Below are positions 35,403 to 44,461 of a DNA stretch of 64,000 nt, one piece after another. The position numbers and the translations under genes are program-made. Below the pieces are notes generated by a model. The model saw only the letters and a list, made by a program, of their open reading frames with translations. It was not told the DNA's origin and searched no databases. The number at the start of each line of letters is the position of its first letter. Position 1 is the first letter of the stretch. This DNA is from Terracoccus luteus (lineage in GTDB: Bacteria > Actinomycetota > Actinomycetes > Actinomycetales > Dermatophilaceae), in assembly GCF_003635045.1 (NCBI RefSeq), contig NZ_RBXT01000001.1, forward strand, positions 1,488,001 to 1,552,000, written 5' to 3'.

Positions 35403-36032
35403 TCAGGCGTCCTTCATGAGGCGCCACGGCGAGAGGTTGAACATCCCGATGCAGCGCGTGGTGCGGTGGTGGGTGAGCACGCTCATCGACCCCGCGTCGA
35501 GCACGAGCTGGGACCCGAAGCGTGGCCCCAGCCGCAGGTAGACGGCGGTGAGCACGCGGAGCGCGTGGCCGTGGCCGAAGAGGGCGACGTCGCCGTTGGA
35601 CAGGTCGGGCCACACCTTGTCGAGCACCTGCTGCCCGCGGTGGGCGACCTCGTCGATCGTCTCGCCGGGGGTGTCGCCGCCGACGACGCCGTCGACGAAG
35701 ACCTCCCACGGGTGCCCGATGCGGGCGCTGATCTCCTTCGTCGTCACGCCCTCGTAGGCGCCGTAGTCCCACTCCCGCAGTAGCGGCTCGACCTCGAAGT
35801 CGCCGAGACCGGCGAGCTCGGCCGTGCGCCTGGCCCGCTGCAGCGGGGAGACGAGCACCCGCTCGAAGTGGTGGCGGTGCAGCACGTCGCGCAGCTCGCG
35901 CGCCGCCTCCTCGCCCTCGGGCAGCAGCGGCAGGTCGGTCGTGCCGGTGTGCTGGCCGGAGAGCGACCACTCGGTCTCGCCGTGCCGGAAGAGGTAGATG
36001 TTGCCCGGCACCACGCCGTCGGGTTTGGCCAT
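35403..36032 (-). CDS. Histidine phosphatase (phosphoglycerate-mutase-like)
   Basis: 209 aa, ATG at 36032, 6 nt after TAGATT on the reverse strand: leaderless. Catalytic YLFRHGETEWS (His17), second Arg in SPLQRARRTAELAG, LLREWDYGAYEG and late FGHGHALRVLTAVYL. Short branch of the superfamily; substrate (phosphoglycerate, sugar phosphate, nucleotide) cannot be told. Divergent from the PhzF gene with only 64 bp between. Confidence 0.87.
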   Translation of the reverse strand: MAKPDGVVPGNIYLFRHGETEWSLSGQHTGTTDLPLLPEGEEAARELRDVLHRHHFERVLVSPLQRARRTAELAGLGDFEVEPLLREWDYGAYEGVTTKEISARIGHPWEVFVDGVVGGDTPGETIDEVAHRGQQVLDKVWPDLSNGDVALFGHGHALRVLTAVYLRLGPRFGSQLVLDAGSMSVLTHHRTTRCIGMFNLSPWRLMKDA

Positions 36033-36096
36033 GCCGCCAATCTAGTGGGGCCGGCGGGCGGCTGCCGCCACGGCGTGGCTGCGGCACAATCGCGAC

Positions 36097-36993
36097 GTGG
36101 ACCTCCCCTTCGTGCTGCTCAACGTCTTCGCCCGTGAGGGCGACCCCTTCTCGGGCAACCCCCTCGCCGTCTTCCCGGATGCCGGGTCGCTGGCCACCGA
36201 GCGGATGCAGGCGATCGCGCGCCAGCTCAACCTCAGCGAGACGACCTTCGTCACCCGGGTGGAGGCGGACGACGCGGAGCCCGGGACGCCGGTCGTCGCG
36301 GAGGTGCGGATCTTCACCCCCGGCTACGAGATGCCGTTCGCAGGTCACCCCACGCTCGGGACGGCCGACGTCGTCGCCGGGCTGTCCGGCATCCTCGGTG
36401 GGCCTGCCGACGAGGTCGTGCTGCGGATGCCGGCAGGTCCCATCCCGGTGACCCGTGAGGGCGACGGCTGGCGGCTCGCGGCCCGGTCGGGGTCGTCGCG
36501 GGCGGCTGGGGTGGACGCGGTCGGGCTGGCCGGCATCCTCGGGCTTGGCGACGCGGGCGGGCACGTCCGGGTGGTCGAGGCGGGGACGGCCTGGGTGGAC
36601 GTCGGCGTGGAGCAGCTGCTCGTGCAGCTCGACGGCGTCGAGGCGGTGCGCGCGTGCCGGCCCGACGCCTCGGCCGTCGAGCGGGTGCTCGCGCCGATGA
36701 CGACCGAGCCGCACGTCTACGTCTGGGCCTGGGCGGGGGAGCGCAGCCTCGAGGTGCGCCTCTTCGCCGCGCTCGGTGGGGCGCTCGACGAAGACCCGGC
36801 CACCGGGTCGGCGTGCGCCAACCTCGGGGCGCTGCTCGCCGAGGCCGGCCACCGGGGCGTCGACCTGGAGGTGTCGCAGGGAGCGCACGTCTCGCGGCCG
36901 TCGCTACTGCGGCTGCGGATCGACGACGAGGGTGTGGTCTCGGTGGCGGGCCGGGTCGTCCGGGTCGGCGAGGGCACGCTGAACCTGCCCTGA
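36097..36993 (+). CDS. PhzF-family isomerase-like protein
   Basis: 298 aa. GTG at 36097 is 6 nt after CACAAT, a leaderless layout. PhzF fold: VLLNVFAREGDPFSGNPLAVF, the acid-base Glu in LNLSETTFV (E48), IFTPGYEMPFAGHPTLGTA, and DEDPATGSACANLGALLAE. Named for phenazine synthesis, but lone copies in Actinobacteria are isomerases or epimerases of unknown substrate. No phenazine genes are near. Confidence 0.87.
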   Translation: MDLPFVLLNVFAREGDPFSGNPLAVFPDAGSLATERMQAIARQLNLSETTFVTRVEADDAEPGTPVVAEVRIFTPGYEMPFAGHPTLGTADVVAGLSGILGGPADEVVLRMPAGPIPVTREGDGWRLAARSGSSRAAGVDAVGLAGILGLGDAGGHVRVVEAGTAWVDVGVEQLLVQLDGVEAVRACRPDASAVERVLAPMTTEPHVYVWAWAGERSLEVRLFAALGGALDEDPATGSACANLGALLAEAGHRGVDLEVSQGAHVSRPSLLRLRIDDEGVVSVAGRVVRVGEGTLNLP

Positions 36994-37052
36994 GCGGCTG
37001 CACTTCTCCCAGCCGTGGCGGGCGAAAACCGGGGGAGCGCGCGTGGGTCGGG

Positions 37053-37823
37053 TCAGAGGCGGGCGCGACGGACGAGCTCGAAGCAGACCACGGCGGCGGC
37101 CGCCGACACGTTCAGGGACTCGACCCCGGCCGCCATCGGGATGGAGACCCACGTCTGCACCTGCGTCGCCACAACCGGCGTCAGGCCGGCCGTCTCGCTG
37201 CCGAGCACGAACGCCACCGGCTCGGGCAGGTGCGCCGAGAAGAGGTCGTCGTCGCCCGAGGCGTCGAGCCCGACGACGTGGAAGCCGGCCGCGCGGAGGT
37301 CGCGGACGGCATCCTCGGCCGTGAACGCCTTGACGATCGGCGCGCGGAAGGCGACCCCCGCCGAGGCCTTGACGACGAGCGGGTCGATCGAGGCGACCCC
37401 CTTGCGCGGGACGACGATGCCGTCGAGGCCCGCGGCGGTCGCCGAGCGCAGGATCATGCCGACGTTGGCCGGTGTCGTGATGCCGTCGAGCACGAGCACC
37501 GTGCGCAGACGTCCCTCGGCGAGGGCGACGTCGAGAGGCAGCATCCGGGGGGCGACGACGTCGGCGAAGACGCCCTGGTCCTGGCGGCCGTTTCCGGCGA
37601 GCTTCTTGACGCGCTCGGCGCTCGCCCACTGCACCTGCAGCCCGCGCCGCTTGGCGGCCCGCTGGATGTCGCGGACCCCTTCACCCCGGGCGCCCTCGGC
37701 GAGCACCACCTTGTCGACCTCGAGGTCGTCGTCGAGCAGCACCTCGTGCACGGGGTTGCGCCCGTAGACGGTGATGAACCGGTCCTTGGGGGAGACGGCA
37801 GGCGGGGTGTCGGCGGATGGCAC
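37053..37823 (-). CDS. TrmH/SpoU-family RNA 2'-O-methyltransferase
   Basis: 256 aa, GTG at 37823. N-terminal substrate domain (FITVYGRNPVHEVLL) and SPOUT domain with the deep-knot motifs LDGITTPANVGMILRSATAAGLDGIVV, VAFVLGSETAGL and IPMAAGVESLNVSAAAAVVCFE. Uses SAM to methylate ribose in rRNA or tRNA; RlmB-like or TsnR-like choices cannot be separated here. Its promoter would face the MFS terminator at 37885-37918. Confidence 0.88.
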   Translation of the reverse strand: MPSADTPPAVSPKDRFITVYGRNPVHEVLLDDDLEVDKVVLAEGARGEGVRDIQRAAKRRGLQVQWASAERVKKLAGNGRQDQGVFADVVAPRMLPLDVALAEGRLRTVLVLDGITTPANVGMILRSATAAGLDGIVVPRKGVASIDPLVVKASAGVAFRAPIVKAFTAEDAVRDLRAAGFHVVGLDASGDDDLFSAHLPEPVAFVLGSETAGLTPVVATQVQTWVSIPMAAGVESLNVSAAAAVVCFELVRRARL

Positions 37824-37884
37824 GGCTCAGGATGACACAACGACGTCGGGCGCCACCGCCCGCGGCTCACCGGACGCAGACGAT

Positions 37885-37918
37885 GGAGGGGCGTGCGGCT
37901 CGTGCCGCACGCCCCTCC
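37885..37918 (-). terminator. Terminator of the MHS transporter gene
   Basis: Perfect 15-bp stem (37885-37899 with 37904-37918) with 4-nt loop TCGT, 17 bases past the transporter stop and upstream of the TrmH gene on the same strand. Confidence 0.85.
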
Positions 37919-37934
37919 CGTCCTGCTGCGTCGG

Positions 37935-39221
37935 TCAGCGGGCCCCGTAGCTGCGTCGGGCCACGAACAGGCCGACGAGCGAGATGACCGCCACGACCAT
38001 GTAGTAGACGCTCGGGGCGTTGAGTGAGCCCGTGAGGCTGATCAGCCAGGTGAGCACGAGCGGCGCGATGCCGCCCATGACGGTGACGCCGATGTTGTAG
38101 GCCGTCGAGACCCCGGTCGCACGCACGTCGCTCGGGTAGAGCGTGGTCAGCAGGGCGGGCAGCGGGCCGAAGTAGAACGCCATGATGACTCCGAGCAGGC
38201 CGATCGAGACGATGAGCACGGGCACCGAGCGCGAGGCGATGACGATCGCGAAGAGCGGCCACGCCAGCACGAGGGCGGCGACCGCGGCCCCGATCATGAT
38301 GCGGGCCGGGCCGACCCGGTCGGCGAGACGGCCGACGAGTGGCACCCCGATGACGACGACGATGCCGGCCACGACGCCACCGAGATAGGCGGCGCTCGCG
38401 GGCACGCCGAGGTTCTTCACCGCGTAGGTCGGCATGAAGAGGATGAGGTAGACCGAGATGGTCGCGACGCCGACGCAGGCGATGCCGGCCAGCGAGCGAC
38501 CGAGGTGCTCGGTGAAGACGGCCTTGACGGGCGCCTCGTGCGGGGTGCTCTCGGCGAACTCCTTGGTCTCCGACAGGCGGGCCCGGATGTACAGGCCGAC
38601 GGGGCCGATGAGGATGCCGATGATGAACGGGATGCGCCAGCCCCACGTGTAGAGGGCGTCCTTCGACAGGTGCGTGAAGAGCAGGTAGCCGAAGGCCGAG
38701 GCGAGGAACATCGAGATGCCCTGGGCGGCCACCTGCCAAGACGCGTAGTAGGCCTTGCGGTTCGGGGCCATCTCCACGAGATACGTGGTGGCAGAACCGA
38801 ACTCGCCTCCGGCCGAGAAGCCTTGGACGAGGCGCGAGAGCAGGATGATGATGCCGGCCCAGGCGCCGATCGTGCTGTGCGTCGGGGCGGCGGCCATGAG
38901 GATGGTGCCGACCATCATGAGCAACAGCGTCAGGCTCAGCGCCTTCTTACGCCCGTGCTTGTCGGCGTAGCTGCCGATGACGAGACCGCCGATCGGGCGG
39001 ATGAGGTAGGAGATCGCGAAGGTCGCGAAGGTGAGGATGAGGCCGAGGGTCTCGTCCCCCTCCGGGAAGAAGTTCGCCGCGATGACGACGGCGAACGAGG
39101 CGTAGACGATGATGTCGAACCATTCGAGGGCGGCTCCGATGGAGCTGCTCAGGACCGCCTTGCGGGCCTGCGCGAGCCGTTCGGGGGTCACCTCTTCGGC
39201 TGTGAGGGTGTCGGTGGCCAT
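37935..39221 (-). CDS. MFS transporter, metabolite:H+ symporter (MHS) type
   Basis: 428 aa, ATG at 39221 with AAGGAG. Twelve helices. MHS marks: SSSIGAALEWFDIIVYASFAVVIAANFFPEGDE, the loop GSYADKHGRKKAL, VQGFSAGGEFGSATTYLVEMAP and, in the second half, GRLADRVGPARIM. Relatives import dicarboxylates, proline/betaine or shikimate. Likely in one transcription unit with the deacylase gene upstream (71 bp), so the cargo may be an N-acyl amino acid or its product. Confidence 0.87.
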   Translation of the reverse strand: MATDTLTAEEVTPERLAQARKAVLSSSIGAALEWFDIIVYASFAVVIAANFFPEGDETLGLILTFATFAISYLIRPIGGLVIGSYADKHGRKKALSLTLLLMMVGTILMAAAPTHSTIGAWAGIIILLSRLVQGFSAGGEFGSATTYLVEMAPNRKAYYASWQVAAQGISMFLASAFGYLLFTHLSKDALYTWGWRIPFIIGILIGPVGLYIRARLSETKEFAESTPHEAPVKAVFTEHLGRSLAGIACVGVATISVYLILFMPTYAVKNLGVPASAAYLGGVVAGIVVVIGVPLVGRLADRVGPARIMIGAAVAALVLAWPLFAIVIASRSVPVLIVSIGLLGVIMAFYFGPLPALLTTLYPSDVRATGVSTAYNIGVTVMGGIAPLVLTWLISLTGSLNAPSVYYMVVAVISLVGLFVARRSYGAR

Positions 39222-39292
39222 GGGGCTCCTTGGGGGGTGCGGGTGGCTCGAAGCCGGTGGTCGGTGCGGGCGGTGCTTTGCGATGCGGTGGG

Positions 39293-40552
39293 TCAGGCGC
39301 TGAGCGAGGTCAACAGCCGCTGCACCAGGTCGTCGCAGCGCCGCAGCTGGTCGAGCTCGACGAACTCGTCGGGCGCGTGCGCCTGGGCGATGTCGCCGGG
39401 GCCGCACACGACGGTGGGGATGCCGGCCCGCTGGAAGAGACCTGCCTCGGTGCCGTAGGCGACCTTCTCCTCCGAGGCGATGCCGCCGAGCGAGGCGACG
39501 TAGGCGATGACCTCCTCGGCCGCGTCGGTGTCGAGCCCGGGGGCCTGCGCCCCGATGGCGACCTCGACGCTGGCGTCGGGGTTCTCCTGCTGCATCTCCT
39601 GCTCGATCCGGCGGATCTCGGTCCGGAAGCGCTCGACGGTCGCGTCGACGTCGACACCGCCGACGGCCCGGAACTCGAACGTCAGCGAGCACTCGACGGG
39701 CACGGTGTTGACGGCGATGCCGCCGTGGATCTGGTTGACGGTGGCCGTCGTGAAGGGCACGTCGTGGTGCTCGTCGAACGGACCGTCGGTGCGGAACTCG
39801 TCGGCGACACCGCGGACGAAGCGCACGAGCTGGGCCGCGTACTCGATCGCGTTGACCCCGAACGGGGTTCGCGACGAGTGGGCCGCCACGCCGTGGAAGG
39901 TGACGGCGAGCATGGTCAGCGACTTGTGGCCGGTGACGACCCGCATGCTGGTGGGCTCACCGACGATGCAGGCACGCGGGCGCAGGTCGCGGCGCACGAT
40001 CTCGTCGACGAGCGAGACGGCGCCGACGCAGCCGACCTCCTCGTCGTAGGAGAGGGCGAGGTGCACGGGCTCGCTGAGCGAGGCGGCCGCCAGCGCCGGC
40101 ACGGCCGTGAGGACAGAGCCGATGAACCCCTTCATGTCGCAGGCGCCCCGGCCGTAGAGGCGCCCGTCGCGCACCTGGGGCACGAACGGCTCGCTCGACC
40201 ACTCCTGCCCGTCGACGGGCACGACGTCGGTGTGCCCGGAGAGGACCACGCCACCGGTCGTCGTGCCGTCCGCGGCGGGGAAGGTCGCCAGCAGGTTGGC
40301 CTTCTGGCCGCTGTCGTCGTGAATGAGCACCGGCTCGACACCGTGGCCGCGCAGCTCCTCGGCGACGAGCTCGATCACCGGGAGGTTCGTCAGACGGCTC
40401 GTCGTGTCCAGGCTCATGAGCCGGGTCGTCCAGTCGAGGCTGGCCGGCGTGGGGCCACCGTCGCCGGAGGAAGTGCCGGCCGGGGCGGCCGCGTCTGACG
40501 GGCGGGCGACGTCTGCCGTGTCGACGGTGTCGACGGTGTCGTGGGTCGTCAT
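39293..40552 (-). CDS. argE: ArgE/DapE-like M20 deacylase (acetylornithine deacetylase family)
   Basis: 419 aa, ATG at 40552 with AGGAC. M20 zinc peptidase: VVLSGHTDVVPVDG (metal His, Asp), GRGACDMKGFIG, LALSYDEEVGCVGA (catalytic Glu), and TEAGLFQRAGIPTVVCGPGDIAQAHAPDEFV. Dimerisation lid with HSSRTPFGVNAIEYA. Removes acetyl or other acyl groups from amino acids. Because it sits beside a transporter and a divergent Lrp-type regulator, catabolism is more likely than arginine synthesis. N-terminus is a variable Thr/Asp/Ala-rich stretch. Confidence 0.82.
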   Translation of the reverse strand: MTTHDTVDTVDTADVARPSDAAAPAGTSSGDGGPTPASLDWTTRLMSLDTTSRLTNLPVIELVAEELRGHGVEPVLIHDDSGQKANLLATFPAADGTTTGGVVLSGHTDVVPVDGQEWSSEPFVPQVRDGRLYGRGACDMKGFIGSVLTAVPALAAASLSEPVHLALSYDEEVGCVGAVSLVDEIVRRDLRPRACIVGEPTSMRVVTGHKSLTMLAVTFHGVAAHSSRTPFGVNAIEYAAQLVRFVRGVADEFRTDGPFDEHHDVPFTTATVNQIHGGIAVNTVPVECSLTFEFRAVGGVDVDATVERFRTEIRRIEQEMQQENPDASVEVAIGAQAPGLDTDAAEEVIAYVASLGGIASEEKVAYGTEAGLFQRAGIPTVVCGPGDIAQAHAPDEFVELDQLRRCDDLVQRLLTSLSA

Positions 40553-40684
40553 ACGGGAGTCCTGTCTCACGAGGTCGCGCCGGAGGATCACGGGCCACGG
40601 TTGAGCCCGACGACGCGATGCCCGACACTGACAGGTGTGCCACGGACCAGCCAACCGATGCAGGATCGAGCGTCGAAGGGTGAG

Positions 40685-41827
40685 ATGACGCAGGAATCCG
40701 CCACACCCGACAACCACGAGGTCGTCGTCGACGAGCTCGACCTCGCCATCGTCAACTGCCTCCAGCTGCACCCCCGCGCCTCGTGGACCCTGCTCGCCTC
40801 GGCCCTGGACGTCGACCCGGTCACCGTCGCCCGTCGCTGGCAGCGCCTCTCCGACGCCGGCATCGCCTGGGTCTCCGGGCGGGCGGCGGGCCAGGGCCGG
40901 GCGGAGTCGTGCCTGGCCGTCGTCGAGCTCAGCTGCAGCGCCACCGAGACCCTCTCGATCGCCGAGCGCGTCACCGAGCTGCCCCACGTGCTGAGCGTCG
41001 AGCACACGACCGGCCCCCGCTCGCTCACCCTCCTCGTCGAGGTGCGGGACCTCGCCTTCCTGTCGCAGTTCCTGCTGACCTCGCTCGAGGGGGTGCTCGC
41101 CACGACGAGCTACGCCGTCACCCAGGTCTACTCGATGGGCGACCACTGGCAGCTGCACGTCCTCGACGCCGCCCAGCACGCCGTCATGCTCGGCGCCCAG
41201 CCGCCGCGGCTCGACGGCCTCACCGCCGCCGCCTCCACCCCCGCCCGCCCCTACGACGCGGTCGACCGCCGGATCATCCTGCTGCTCGGCGAGGACGGGC
41301 GGATGCCGGTCGCCACCATCGCGGCGCGGGCGGGCCTGAGCGAGAGCACCGTCCGTCGCCGGCTGACCGACCTCGTCGGCAACGGCCGGGTCGTGCTGCG
41401 CTGTGACATCGCCCTGCCCGACTCCGGGTGGCCGGTGATCAGCTGGCTGTGGGCCCAGGCCGACGCGCGCGACATCGACGACGTCGCCGCGCGGCTGCGA
41501 CGCATGTCGGGCATCCGGGTCTGCTGGCGCATCTCCGGGGGCCCCTCGAACCTCATGCTCGCGCTGACGACCCACTCCCTGCACGAGCTGTCGGTCGTCG
41601 AGGCCCGCCTCGCCACCGAGGTGCCGGAGATGACGATCCACGACCGGTCGATGGTGCTGCGCTCGCTCAAGCGGATGGGCCGCCAGCTCGACGCCGCCGG
41701 CCGCAGCGTGCGCGTCGTGCCGCTCGACATCTGGGCCGACCCCGCCGGCGGCCCTATCCTTCCGGCGGGCCCGCGGACCGCGGCGGCTACGGCATCCGGT
41801 CGTCGACGGCGCGTCCTCCTGCCATGA
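40685..41827 (+). CDS. Tandem Lrp/AsnC-type transcriptional regulator
   Basis: 380 aa from ATG 40685 (AAGGGTGAG upstream; ATG 40661 is a possible longer start). Two Lrp units in one chain: first HTH VVDELDLAIVNCLQLHPRASWTLLASALDVDPVTVARRWQRL, then a ligand domain; second HTH AVDRRIILLLGEDGRMPVATIAARAGLSESTVRRRLTDLV, then a second ligand domain. Double-length Lrp proteins are common in Actinobacteria. Divergent from argE (132 bp shared), so it probably regulates the argE/MHS unit in response to an amino acid. Its last 41 bases overlap the end of the agmatinase gene on the other strand. Confidence 0.87.
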   Translation: MTQESATPDNHEVVVDELDLAIVNCLQLHPRASWTLLASALDVDPVTVARRWQRLSDAGIAWVSGRAAGQGRAESCLAVVELSCSATETLSIAERVTELPHVLSVEHTTGPRSLTLLVEVRDLAFLSQFLLTSLEGVLATTSYAVTQVYSMGDHWQLHVLDAAQHAVMLGAQPPRLDGLTAAASTPARPYDAVDRRIILLLGEDGRMPVATIAARAGLSESTVRRRLTDLVGNGRVVLRCDIALPDSGWPVISWLWAQADARDIDDVAARLRRMSGIRVCWRISGGPSNLMLALTTHSLHELSVVEARLATEVPEMTIHDRSMVLRSLKRMGRQLDAAGRSVRVVPLDIWADPAGGPILPAGPRTAAATASGRRRRVLLP

Positions 41828-42851
41828 GCGAGACGAGGTCGTAGACCACTGTCGCGGCGGCGAGCGTCGTCAGCTCGGCGTGGTCGTAGGCGGGCGCGAC
41901 CTCGACGACGTCGGCCCCGACGATGTTGAGCCCGCCGAGGCGACGCAGCAGGGCGAGCAGCTCGCGGCTCGTGAGGCCGCCCATCTCGGGCGTGCCCGTC
42001 CCGGGCGCGAACGCGGGGTCGAGCACGTCGATGTCGATGGAGACGTAGACCGGGGTGTCACCGACGCGGTCCTTGACCTGCTGCACGGCCGCCTCGAGCC
42101 CGATGCGGTCGAGGTCGCTGGCCCGGATGGCCTTGAACCCGAAGTCGGCGTCGTCCTTGAGGTCGATGCGGTCGTAGAGGGGCCCCCGGATGCCCAGGTG
42201 GACCGAGTGGTCCTCTGCGAGCAGGTTCTCCTCGAACGCCCGTCGGAAGACGGTGCCGTGCGTGACCGGTGCGTCGAAGTACGTGTCCCACGTGTCGAGG
42301 TGGGCGTCGAAGTGGACGAGGGCGACGGGTCCGTGTTGACGCACGACGGAGCGCAGCATCGGCAGGGCGATGGTGTGGTCGCCGCCGACGGCGACGATGC
42401 GCCGGTCGCGACGGTCGCCCTGCACGTCGTGGGCGTGCGACTCGATCTGACGCACCGCGTCGTCGATGCTGAACGGCGTGCAGGCCACGTCCCCGGCGTC
42501 GACGACCTGGATGGTCTGGAACGGCGCGACGTCGAGCTCGACGTGGTACGCCGGTCGCAGGTGGCGCGACGACTGGCGCACGTGCATCGGACCGAACCGG
42601 GCGCCTGGACGGTAGGAGGTGCCACCGTCGAAGGGCACCCCGAGGATCGCGACGTCGTAGTCGCCCACGGCGTCGATCGCAGGCAGCCGGGCGAAGGTCG
42701 CGTCGCCGGCGTAGCGCGGCACGCGGGTGCCGCGCACGGGCCCGACCGGGCCCGGGCGCGACGTGTCGCCCGGCCGGCCGGGCGCGGTGCCGGCCACGTC
42801 ACCGACAGCCGCCGTCTCGTCGGTGGGGGTCGTCTCGGAAGGGGTGCTCAC
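41787..42851 (-). CDS. speB: Agmatinase-type ureohydrolase
   Basis: 354 aa, GTG at 42851 overlapping the transporter stop (GTGA). Arginase-fold manganese motifs: VGGDHTIALP, VHFDAHLDTWDTYF and SIDIDVLDPAFAPGTGTPE. The start of the fold (VAILGVPFDGGTSYRPGARFGP) is agmatinase-like. Splits a guanidino compound to urea and an amine; agmatine, guanidinobutyrate or guanidinopropionate are candidates. A 60-residue low-complexity N-terminus precedes the fold. Its transporter is the gene before it; PucR is divergent from that. Confidence 0.87.
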   Translation of the reverse strand: MSTPSETTPTDETAAVGDVAGTAPGRPGDTSRPGPVGPVRGTRVPRYAGDATFARLPAIDAVGDYDVAILGVPFDGGTSYRPGARFGPMHVRQSSRHLRPAYHVELDVAPFQTIQVVDAGDVACTPFSIDDAVRQIESHAHDVQGDRRDRRIVAVGGDHTIALPMLRSVVRQHGPVALVHFDAHLDTWDTYFDAPVTHGTVFRRAFEENLLAEDHSVHLGIRGPLYDRIDLKDDADFGFKAIRASDLDRIGLEAAVQQVKDRVGDTPVYVSIDIDVLDPAFAPGTGTPEMGGLTSRELLALLRRLGGLNIVGADVVEVAPAYDHAELTTLAAATVVYDLVSLMAGGRAVDDRMP

Positions 42852-44284
42852 GGCTGCCTCTCGGTGGTGGTGGTGGTGGCGGTGGTGGCGCTCGCCCGGG
42901 CCGGGGTCGCGGAGGTCGGGACGCCGTCGCCGACGCCCACGGGGGTGCCGGCCAGCGACGATCCCGTCGGGCCGGTGGAGGCGGCGCTCGCCAGCGTCTC
43001 GCCCGCGGTCTCGACGCCCCACGCGAGGGTGACGACGAGGCCGACGGCCGAGATGGCGGCCCCGGCCAGCAGCACCCAGCTGATGCCGCGGTCGAGCGCG
43101 AAGGGCATGAGGTAGACCGCGACGGCGGCGCCGATACGGCTCACCGAGGTACCGATGCCGACGGCCGTCGCCCGGACCTCCGTGGGGAACAGCTCGTTGG
43201 GGTAGACGACCTCGAGGAAGTTCGACGCCCCGCTCAGCAGGGCGAAGGCGCAGACCGCGGCGAAGACGACCAGCACCGGTACGCCCGGCACGACCCCGGT
43301 CACGCCCCAGATGAGGGCGATGCCGGCGAAGGTCCAGACGAGCAGCGCCTTGCGGCCGATGCGGTCGACGAGCAGCAGGCCGGGGACGCCGCCGACGACG
43401 AAGAGTGCGGCGAGGAACACCTCGGCGCCGTTACCGGTGATGCCGACTCCCTCGAGCACGTCGAACGAGAAGGAGTAGATCGACAGCAGCGGGATGACCT
43501 GGCACATCCAGAACAGACCGACGAACAGGGTGCGCTTGAGGTAGGGGGCCCGGAAGACGGTGGCGAGGGTGGCGCGCCGCTCCGGCTCGGTCTCGCCGAG
43601 GTCGCCCACCCCGTAGTCGTCGCCGAACACCTTCTTGACGGCCGCGTCCGCCTCGTCGTGCCGCCCGCGGCTGACGAGCCACCGCGGCGACTCCGGCGTG
43701 CCGAGCCTGAGCAGCAGCGTGACGACGGCGAACACGGCCGGGCTCGCGAGCATCCAGCGCCAGGCGTCGTCACCGGCGAGCGAGGTCGCCATGATCGCGA
43801 CGACGGGGGCCGCGGTGGCGCCCACGGCCCAGACGACGAACGTCGCCCCGAGCATCCGGCCGCGGTAGCGAGCGGGCAGGTACTCGGCGAGCAGCGACGT
43901 CGCGATCGGGTAGTCGGCCCCGATGGCCATGCCGATGAGGAAGCGCAGCACGACGAGGTGCCAGACCTCCGTGGCGAAGAAGCACAGCGCGGAGAAGACT
44001 GCCAGCGCGACGAGGTCGAGGATGTACATGACGTGCCGGCCGACCTTGTCGGTGACCCAGCCGAAGAGCCCGCCGCCGACGAAGATGCCCACGAGCACCG
44101 CCGCCGCGATGAGGCCCTTGTCGCCGGTCGTCACCTCGAAGGCCGTCCCCATGGAGGCCCACGTGAAGCCGATGACGGCGATGGCGAAGCCGTCGATGAA
44201 CGGCCCCCCGGACGAGTAGAGCGTCAGCTTCTTGTGGAACGAGGTGAGCGGGGCGTCGTCGATGAGGTTGCTGGCTGCGGTCAT
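42848..44284 (-). CDS. MFS transporter (sugar-porter/AAHS-like)
   Basis: 478 aa, ATG at 44284 with GGAGG. Twelve helices; GGGLFGWVTDKVGRHVMYILDL, RFLIGMAIGADYPIATSLLAEYLPARYRGRMLG, PESPRWLVSRGRHDEAD and VDRIGRKALLV, YPNELFPTEVRATAVGIG. Ala/Thr/Ser-rich C-terminus. Coupled to the ureohydrolase gene, so likely imports the guanidino compound or exports its product. Confidence 0.87.
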   Translation of the reverse strand: MTAASNLIDDAPLTSFHKKLTLYSSGGPFIDGFAIAVIGFTWASMGTAFEVTTGDKGLIAAAVLVGIFVGGGLFGWVTDKVGRHVMYILDLVALAVFSALCFFATEVWHLVVLRFLIGMAIGADYPIATSLLAEYLPARYRGRMLGATFVVWAVGATAAPVVAIMATSLAGDDAWRWMLASPAVFAVVTLLLRLGTPESPRWLVSRGRHDEADAAVKKVFGDDYGVGDLGETEPERRATLATVFRAPYLKRTLFVGLFWMCQVIPLLSIYSFSFDVLEGVGITGNGAEVFLAALFVVGGVPGLLLVDRIGRKALLVWTFAGIALIWGVTGVVPGVPVLVVFAAVCAFALLSGASNFLEVVYPNELFPTEVRATAVGIGTSVSRIGAAVAVYLMPFALDRGISWVLLAGAAISAVGLVVTLAWGVETAGETLASAASTGPTGSSLAGTPVGVGDGVPTSATPARASATTATTTTTERQP

Positions 44285-44405
44285 GGCGTCCTCCGGTACG
44301 GAGCTGGACGGTCGGGGCCCGACGTCGCTGGCGGTTGCCGTCGAGGATGCCGGTGGGTCCGGTGCCGCGACCAGCACCGTCCCGCTCGAACCGAGACGCG
44401 GTCGC

Positions 44406-44455
44406 TGTGCGATCGCACAACAGCACCTGTCAGGGAGCCACGACGCCGGTACGCT
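44406..44455 (+). promoter_or_regulatory. Promoter of the PucR gene and upstream 14-bp palindrome
   Basis: -35 CTGTCA (44427-44432), 17 bp, -10 TACGCT (44450-44455), then 6 nt to the ATG (leaderless). The perfect palindrome TGTGCGA/TCGCACA (44406-44419) stands just before the -35, as for an activator site, and also in the promoter region of the divergent transporter gene. Probably the operator of PucR or a second regulator. Confidence 0.6.
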
Positions 44456-44461
44456 CGACCG

